Positions 57,180-64,000 of a stretch of DNA of 64,000 bases are shown in pieces (the stretch's first letter is position 1; each line of letters opens with the position of its first letter). Both the position numbers and the translations under genes were made by a program. Below the pieces are notes generated by a model. The model made no database searches and was not told the DNA's origin. It was given only the letters and a program-made list of their open reading frames with translations. The DNA is from Trichomonas vaginalis G3 (taxonomy: Eukaryota; Parabasalia; Trichomonadida; Trichomonadidae): assembly GCF_026262505.1 (NCBI RefSeq), contig NC_067206.1:8986268-9050267 (forward strand), given 5' to 3'.

Positions 57180-58020
57180 TTTAGGTGAAGAGGTGAGATT
57201 TCACCTGTTTTTTCACCTCATTTTTACCTCTTGAATTTTCATGAATTTCATCGTAAAGACTTTGTCAAGATTTCATCGTAAAGACTTTGTCAAGATTTCA
57301 TCGTAAAGACTTTGTCAAGATTTCATCGTAAAGACTTTGTCAAAACTTCATCGTAAAGACTTTGTCAAGATTTCAATCGTAAAGACTTTGTCAAACTTCA
57401 TCGTAAAGACTTTGTCAAGATTTCATCGTAAAGACCTTTGTCAAGACTTCATCGTAATGAGCGTAAATCAGACAAAAATATATTTTAGGGTAGAAGGGTA
57501 TATCTACCCCGTTTTCTACCCTCTTTTCTACCCCATATGTACTTACTGAAAAAGTATGTGTTCATCTGTCATTTTACTCAGAATTTTACACCAAAAATAA
57601 TGTTTAGGTGAAGAGGTGAGATTTCACCTGTTTTTCACCTAATTTTTACCCTCTTGAATTTTCATGAAATTTCACCAAAAATAATGTTTAGGTGAAGAGG
57701 TGAGATTTCACCTGTTTTTTCACCTAATTTTTCACCCTCTTGATTTTCATGAAATTTACACCAAAAATATACTACTAGGGTCATTTACGAAGAAATCTCA
57801 ACAAAGTCTTTACGATGAAATCTTGACAAAACATAGACAAGAAAGTTCATGAGAAATTAGATGAAGAAGTCTTAACAAAGTCTTTACGAAGAAATTCATG
57901 AAAATTCATGAGGTGAAAAAAGAGGTGAAAAAAGAGGTGAATCTCACCTCTTCACCTAAAATATATTTTTGGTGTAAATTTCATGAAAATTCAAGAGGGT
58001 AGAAAACTCATGATTTCTTC
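57180..58020. repeat. Hairpin and 25-bp tandem repeat region of Maverick copy 2
   Basis: Contains four or more GGTGA-type hairpin units (near 57183, 57604, 57687 and, inverted, 57910-57960). It also has a tandem array of about eight units of ATCGTAAAGACTTTGTCAAG (57250-57445), and one variant hairpin with a different stem (TAGGGTAGAAGGGTATATCTACCC, about 57484-57507; core GGGTA/TACCC). Copy 1 has none of this at the same place; its related hairpins sit around 18.8-20.2 kb. Confidence 0.8.
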
Positions 58021-58083
58021 GTAAATGTTTTGTCACTTTTCTGTCACTTTTCAGGAAAAAAACATTTTTATTATTATATATAA

Positions 58084-58888
58084 ATGAATTTTACAAAACC
58101 ACGTTACCGTTCTTTGGAAATAAGAGTAAATGTAAAGATATTATATTGAGAGAACTTAAGAAACTACCGAATGGTCTAACATTTGTAGATTTGTTCGGTG
58201 GAAGTTTCTATATATCCCCATTTTGCCATACAATATTCCAGACTCAAAGATTATATGCAATGACTTCGACAACTATATGGCCGTCTCAAACATATACCAG
58301 ACACAAACAATATATTGAAAGAGTTAAAAGAAAGATACTATAGGTAAGATGGAACGTATACCATTAGATAAGAAAAATATTGTGAGAGAGGTTTTGAAAA
58401 AAGCAGAATATATAGACTGGATAGTATATCTGCTAGACTATTATATAGTGGTTCTATAAGAGTTCATGACATTGAAACACTTATGTCAAAAGTTTTATAT
58501 CTTAACTATAACAATGTTTTCAAAGAGGACATAGAAAAATATATTGAGGTATAGAGTTTGTGAGATGTCATTGGACAGAGTTGTATGAAAAATAAAGACA
58601 AGGAAAATGTTTTCTTTATAATGGACCGCCGTTCTATAACACATGGGATTTTCCAATACCAAGTAGACTGGACTTTGAGAGACTCTTTAGAACTTTAGAC
58701 GTTTACATAACCATCCATGCTTTTACTTTACATCCGATAAAAGTGGTTTGGAAACCGTTATGAATGGTTAGAGGACATACATGACTATGAGTTTAGATAT
58801 GACAAGATAGAATATGAGAAGGTCCTATAAACCGGAGAAAGTGTCATACAAAGAAATTTTATTGGTAAGTAAATGTGGTTTGAAATAG
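58084..58888 (+). pseudogene. Dam-like adenine methyltransferase of Maverick copy 2, broken
   Basis: Very similar in DNA sequence to 6349-7167; the FVDLFGGSFYIS segment is recognisable. It is a fossil with several breaks. Confidence 0.8.
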
Positions 58889-59002
58889 GACTACTTGTTT
58901 TAGGTTTTTTCCATTGTGTCATTTATTTATTTGACGTGGCAGAAAAGTACAAGAATATGAAGATGAACCAATGCTGCAAATGTTCAGCATATGTACTCGT
59001 AA
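58873..59002 (+). pseudogene. Small membrane ORF of Maverick copy 2, broken
   Basis: Counterpart of 7152-7283; the hydrophobic N-terminus (MWFEIGLLVLGFF) is conserved, supporting this as a real Maverick gene. Confidence 0.5.
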
Positions 59003-59025
59003 GAGATATTTTTATCTAATATTAA

Positions 59026-59377
59026 ATGGACGCACAGAACTTAGCGAATGCACAGCACCTGGACAACCAACCAGAGAATATTCCAAATGAAGTTAGAATA
59101 CAAACTGCAATGGCAAATACTATGGTCAAGTGCCAACAGATGTACAAATGCAAACTGCATGTCAAATGACGCTGCGTTAGCTTACCACCATGGTATGCAA
59201 ATATGAGATGGAAAGATTTTATACAAACCCTGAAGGGATATAACAACTTTATGCGATGAGCGAACCCAGGAGTTGACCAGAATATGTTTTCTACCAGAGG
59301 AGAAACAGAATGTATGAGCTCCAGTTAAAGAATGCTATGGAACTCACAGGAAACGTAAGAGACTAGGCGGACATTAG
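59026..59377 (+). pseudogene. Gln/Asn-rich protein of Maverick copy 2, broken
   Basis: Counterpart of 7307-7669, with the same start and basic end; several breaks. Confidence 0.65.
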
Positions 59378-59395
59378 ATTTTTACATATAGTAAA

Positions 59396-59637
59396 ATGGG
59401 TTTCTTCAGTAGTATTGGAAACTTCTTTCGAAATGTTGGAAGAGGTATATGAATGGAATAAAAACCGTAGGAAGAGGAATTTGGAACGGAGTCAAAAATA
59501 TTGGTAAAAGAGTAGGTCAGTTTGTTGGTATTATACTAAAGACCCTGAACCAGAAGAACAAGCTCCTGTTTATACAACAGCCTGAACCTGCACCACAGTC
59601 TAGTTGGCAACCAAATCCAACACCTCAACCGTATTAA
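59396..59637 (+). pseudogene. Amphipathic MG-starting protein of Maverick copy 2, broken
   Basis: Counterpart of 7688-7930; begins MGFFSSIGNFF and ends in the same Pro/Gln tail. Confidence 0.65.
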
Positions 59638-59641
59638 AAAA

Positions 59642-60484
59642 TTATATTTTTACCGTTCGATAGTAGTTGTATATGAAACTAAGTTCTAAGTAAAACGCGT
59701 GGTATAATGAATTATTCTCTTTCTTCCATCTGTAGTAAACCATACTTGAAAGTCTGAAATACTTCCACTTGGTGGTTCGTATAACTTTGTAGGTTTTTCG
59801 TAAAAGTCATTTGCCAGCATAAGAAAGAGTTTTGGCCCAGAAAATGAAGCATGAACAATAATAGCAGCTGGGTCGAAAACATCTTTAAATAAATAATGGT
59901 TTATCTCTTGCATATCGACTGTAAATATTTGCTAAAGGAAGTTCGACTTTCTGATTTAAATTCTTTGCAAATAATACCATGACATTGCAGTGAATTCTGT
60001 ATATATTGTTCGTCTTTCTTTGGATTGTCTTCGTAGATTTGAAATGAACTTGTGAATTTTGTTTGTCATATACAATTCTCACATAAAGTGTGCTCTCGGT
60101 ATTTGCATATTCATCAGCATATTTTGCATAACATGAATTTATTTTATCTTCTATATTTTTTAACGCAGTCTGTAGAGAAGATGAAAGGTCAACTTGTATT
60201 AGCTCAATTTCTTCCCACATTTTTCGTTTCCCTTCAGATATATAATCTATATGAAACCTTACAATAAATGGAAAACTTTTATCTTCTACAGACACAAACT
60301 TCATTCTACGAAAGCCAATAGCTTTTGTGACAGATGGGTCTCTTAGCCATCTTAATGGGTAGTCAAAACGATAGCCTTCATGCTTTACGGTCTCTGTCTC
60401 AAACTTTTGACCGACATTCGTAAAAAGTTCATCTAATGGTTTAGTTGTAGCAACTCTTGAATTTTCTTTTTCTATTGGAAGCAT
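59642..60484 (-). pseudogene. Possible virion protein of Maverick copy 2, broken
   Basis: Counterpart of 7935-8783. The first half is nearly identical to copy 1 at the protein level, including MLPIEKENSRVATTKPL. It is divergent from the fibre gene across the same 18-bp spacer. Confidence 0.7.
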
Positions 60485-60502
60485 ATTTTATCTAGAATAA
60501 AA

Positions 60503-62506
60503 ATGTCAAATGAAACAGCGTCTATGAGAGAAATACAACACAACCGACAACTCATTATGCAAGCCCTAAATAAGAACACAACAAACTTTTCAAACTATTC
60601 TAAGATATCTGAGTCATTGAAAGAAGGAAACTTAAAACTGACATTAAACCCAATGACAGATGAGTTTCTGTTTCAAGACAATAAGAACCATACTGTCTGT
60701 ATAAATCCAACAAAAGGAACTTTAAACGAGAAACCTATATCTGAACTTCTTTTGAAAGCAGATGTTGGCAACAAAGCTGACAAAGAATATGTAGACGATG
60801 CAATAGCAAAAGAAGAAGAAAGAGCTGACAAAGCTTATGCAACAAAAGAACATACTCATCCTGAACTAGCAGACAAAACATATGTTGACAATAAAATGTC
60901 AAGTGAAGTGACAAGAGCTGAAAACGAATATTCTAAAAAGACTCATACACATACCATTGCAAATATTGCAAACTTACAAGAAACCTTAAACAGGAAAAGT
61001 GACGTTGGACATACACATACCATTGCAAATATTGCAAACTTACAAGAAACCTTAAACAGGAAAAGTGACGTTGGACATACACATACCATTGCAAATATTG
61101 CAAACTTACAAGAAACCTTAAACAGGAAAAGTGACGTTGGACATACACATACCATTGCAAATATTGCAAACTTACAAGAAACCTTAAACAGGAAAAGTGA
61201 CGTTGGACATACACATACCATTGCAAATATTGCAAACTTACAAGAAACCTTAAACAGTAAAAGTGACGTTGGACATACACATACCATTGCAAATATTGCA
61301 AACTTACAAGAAACCTTAAACAGTAAAAGTGACGTTGGACATACACATACCATTGCAAATATTGCAAACTTACCAGAAACCTTAAACAGTAAAAGTGACG
61401 TTGGACATACACATACCATTGCAAATATTGCAAACTTACAAGAACCTTAAACAGTAAAAGTGACGTTGGACATACACATACATCTTCTGAAATAACAGAC
61501 TTAAACGTTAGCCTTGAAATAAAGCAGATAAAACATATGTCAATGAAATATACCAAAGTTTGCTAGGAACAAAAAATATTGAAACTATTGTTGGTGACTT
61601 TTCTGTCAATGAAGAAAACAAATTATTTAGATGGCAGTTGGTACAGTCCTTAGAAAATGGTACACGGTATAAACTCATTCCGAAAAATAACAATGAAATG
61701 TATGTAAGCTATAAAAAGAACGATGGTACACAAGTTAAAGTTCCATTAGACAACAACTGCTACTTAAACTTATATGGAGACGAACAAAAGAAATATTTAA
61801 GAGTTTATGAAATGGCAGATATGACATTGCCTGACCCAGCTCCAGCACCATATTATTATGACTATGGAGATGACGTCAGAACACCACATGTAGATGAACA
61901 AAAGCTAACATTATATTTAGATTATAGATATAAAAGATATAATGCAATAGAAAAACGAGAATAGTATACTATTATGAAGATGACAGAAATAAATCTATAG
62001 TCAAGATTTTACCTACCCTGAAAACATAAGATTATATTATAAAAAATATTCCGACATGAACCAGAAGAAACCTGAAATAGTTGCACTATATTTTAAGTTC
62101 AAAAGAGACAATCCTATAATATCTCATATGTTTGATTTAATGAACCCAGTAGGTTCTATTTATACATCTATGGAAGCAGGAGTCCTCAAGTAATGTTTGG
62201 TGTTGGTGCATGGGAACAAATAGTCGACAGGTTTTTGTATTGTGCAAACTCTTCAAAGGAAACAGGTGGAAGTAAAACGATTTCAGGTGAAAATTTACCT
62301 GCAACAGTCACTACATAGATTTAAGTACATCTCAAGCAGGTTGGCATAAGCATAGATATTGGGATTGGTCAGGAATGACAAAAGGTAAAGGATATGATGT
62401 TAAAGACGACGTTAAGTTTGCTATAAATTGTTACTGGATGACACTCAGGGAGAAGGAAACCATACACATTTCGTTTCAGGATATACGCAAACAACGGACA
62501 AAGTAA
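60503..62506 (+). pseudogene. Tail-fibre-like protein of Maverick copy 2, expanded and broken
   Basis: The first 140 codons match the copy-1 fibre gene. The shaft is then replaced by eight tandem units of a 22-residue repeat (HTHTIANIANLQETL then N, R/S, KSDVG). A domain absent from copy 1 follows (near 61560-61964, with NNEMYVSYKKNDGTQVKV and PDPAPAPYYYDYG). The C-terminal head region (about 62140-62506) is again close to copy 1. The gene is larger than in copy 1 and carries a few breaks downstream of the repeats. Confidence 0.75.
60944..61471 (+). repeat. 66-bp coding tandem repeat, eight units
   Basis: Eight nearly identical 66-bp units. The first four read AACAGGAAA and the last ones AACAGTAAA at the same position, showing stepwise expansion from two founder variants. 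Each unit adds one HTH word to the fibre shaft. The long minus-strand frames across this stretch are repeat mirrors. Confidence 0.92.
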
Positions 62507-62721
62507 AGACTACATGCACCTTACATGACAGTTTACGCATGGTATAGAATTGCTTAGTCGTCATTTTCAACTTCTTTAGCATATTCGTCAGGAGTTGTCT
62601 TATATTTGTTAGAAACTGTCTTTGAAAGTATACCACCTTGAACTTTGACAAGTTTGAAACGAGGTCTGACAATAGTAGTTTTATCTTCTGCTTGCAGTGT
62701 GTACATTTTGCCATGTTGCCT

Positions 62722-63510
62722 AAAACTTCATAATATTCTCTTGTATACTTTCTTCTATTTTTACGAACACGAATGTGAGTACCTGTCGGGTTCCATTGTT
62801 GTCATAGTCAATAGTATTTTCATATGGGTCGCGTTTAGGTATTTCTATTTTTACTTTGTCACCTTTCTTAAGTTTGAAGCCTGGCATTCTTTCTGTCTAT
62901 CCCTCTTAACTAAAACTATTAAATATATAGTCTTTCTCTAAGTCGGTGTTTTTTTCATTTCTTCAGGGGAGTGGTTTCCCAAACCTTTTTGTTTACGGCT
63001 ATTGTAATATTTAAAACTTGTCTCATCTTTGCCATGGAGAAGTGTCTATATTTGTCGTCATATGACATTTCATCTACTCTCACCACCTTGTGGTTGGTTT
63101 AAGTCTCTTAAGATTTTTATACAACTGTCAATGAACCAAGAGCAGAATGGTTTTTGGTCGACAATGAAATATTGGTTTACATTTTTTGAACGCAGATAGT
63201 TTTTAATATCGTCTGATTTGAAAGAACTTTCACAGTCAGATGTCAGTTTTGTTGGATGGTATTTGTCAACAAATATTGTCAAAGCTGCTAAGATATCTAA
63301 AATATTTTTGGACTGTAATGGTATGGCTTCACAGTATCTTGTGTTTTGACCGACAAATATTAGCCAGTATGGAGGTCCATCTTCTCTATACCTCGGAATG
63401 TTTTCCAAGATATCCATAAACCAAGCATTTGGTGTTGAACTAAAGATTTTTATCATGAGTGCTTTCTTTGTCGCTTTAGAAACATAGGGGTCCTTGTTTG
63501 GATTCGTCAT
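62722..63510 (-). pseudogene. Integrase of Maverick copy 2, broken
   Basis: Counterpart of 10382-11171 (starts MTNPNKDPYVSKATK; WFMDILEN and LTSDCESSF conserved). It carries a few breaks. Confidence 0.75.
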
Positions 63511-63526
63511 TTTTTAACCATAAGAA

Positions 63527-63886
63527 ATGGGTTTATTTGGCGCATTAGCAGGAGTTGCATCCAGATTTTTGCCCGCAGTGGGAACAATAGCCAGAGGTGT
63601 ATTTGGAGTTGGAAGGAAGATTTTGAGTACATTAGGTATACTTAAAGAGAAAGCACAACCTATTATACAAACTGTACAGAAAGGTTGGGATGTAGCACGA
63701 GATGCAGCAAATCTTATTCCAAATCCTGAAACAAGAGGAAAAGTTCAAGGATGGATGGACAATGTAGGAAGACAAGCAGGAAACTATTATAACAAGCAAA
63801 TGACTACTATAACCAAGCAGGACACTATATGGACCAAGGTGAAAGATTCTTTAACAGAGGATATAACCATGCACAACAATGGGTAA
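63527..63886 (+). pseudogene. MG-starting pVI-like candidate of Maverick copy 2
   Basis: Counterpart of 11189-11548, nearly identical for the first 95 residues (MGLFGALAGVASRFLPAVGTI). Open over most of its length; counted as part of the fossil element. Confidence 0.6.
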
Positions 63887-63946
63887 ACAATAACCAACCT
63901 CAACCGCCTCAAACGTGGGGAATGTAAAGTTTTTACTGAGATGAAA

Positions 63947-64000
63947 TGAACAATACAGCATTGAGACAAATGGGTTCAAGATGGATTTGTCGACTTCCAG
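63947..64000 (+). CDS. Small Maverick protein, 5' part, cut by window end
   Basis: Begins MNNTALRQMGSRWICRLP like 11609-11764, preceded by a near copy of the same 25-base start-overlapping motif. It runs off the window. Confidence 0.45.

Larger units (their letters stand above)
56960..64000. mobile_element. Maverick (Polinton) copy 2, left part, running off the window
   Basis: Begins with an A run (56960-56979), then GGTAGTGGGGCTTCAGGC, the same tip as copy 1. After a repeat-rich 1-kb region, the gene order matches copy 1 (methyltransferase, membrane ORF, two small genes, divergent pair with fibre gene, integrase, MG-starting protein). Nucleotide identity to copy 1 is very high, so the two are close relatives. 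It is a fossil with many breaks, on the order of dozens in 6 kb. Recent mass decay or low-coverage sequence are both possible. The right end and the target duplication are outside the window. Confidence 0.9.

Noticed and set aside
60933-61556. Two minus-strand open frames of 158 and 207 codons with CVCPTSLLLFKV repeats
   Set aside because: Mirror image of the 66-bp coding repeat of the fibre gene on the plus strand; no independent gene features.
1-64000. tRNA or rRNA genes
   Set aside because: No cloverleaf-like A and B boxes or conserved rRNA segments were recognised in any gap; this was a visual scan, not a model search.

Overview
The window looks like genomic DNA of the parabasalid parasite Trichomonas vaginalis or a very close relative. 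The evidence is AT-rich intergenic DNA, compact intronless genes, initiator-like TCAYWW motifs a few bases before several start codons, and typical trichomonad families: BspA-like leucine-rich repeat proteins, glycine-rich surface proteins, a Pmp-like beta-helix protein with a Thr/Ser/His/Pro stalk, and giant coiled-coil proteins. Maverick (Polinton), Kolobok and long-inverted-repeat transposons are also present. This is sequence-based recognition; no database search was run.

Layout. Bases 1-996 are a fragment of a protein-primed family B DNA polymerase (Maverick type, minus strand), joined abruptly to the last 259 bp of a glycine-rich gene. An intact glycine-rich gene (1638-2513) and a 5'-truncated BspA-like gene (2643-4430, minus) follow. 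A remarkable run of five strong hairpins (4431-4840) and a DDE-integrase transposon (4957-5937) come next. Bases 6064-31371 are a complete-length Maverick (25.3 kb) with terminal inverted repeats, homopolymer ends and a 5-bp target duplication (TATTG). It carries an adenine methyltransferase, a phage-like fibre protein, integrase, DNA polymerase B, a packaging ATPase, an SF3-type helicase, a candidate double-jelly-roll capsid protein, core-like proteins and a cargo block of small unknown genes (14.5-18.7 kb) around an iteron-like palindromic array. It is a fossil with roughly ten or so interrupted genes, but it looks young.

From 31.4 to 56.9 kb is host sequence: a BspA N-terminal fragment, two more glycine-rich genes (one intact, one dead), a decayed beta-helix gene, two divergent coiled-coil genes (1874 and 629 aa), a beta-sandwich-like surface family member, and a Pmp-like membrane protein. 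Two copies of a 1.25-kb long-inverted-repeat element lie in opposite orientation at 46075-50344 and 53866-55111. The first was hit by a 3.0-kb Kolobok transposon at a central TTAA; the second still shows the empty TTAA site. Tandem 120-bp repeats and a GC-rich hairpin lie before the second Maverick.

From 56960 to the window end is the left part of a second Maverick, with the same gene order as the first but much more broken. Its fibre gene has eight copies of a 22-residue repeat. Comparing the two Mavericks gives the best leads: terminal hairpins that keep their pairing while changing sequence, an 18-bp shared divergent promoter, and fibre genes that keep both ends but swap their middles.
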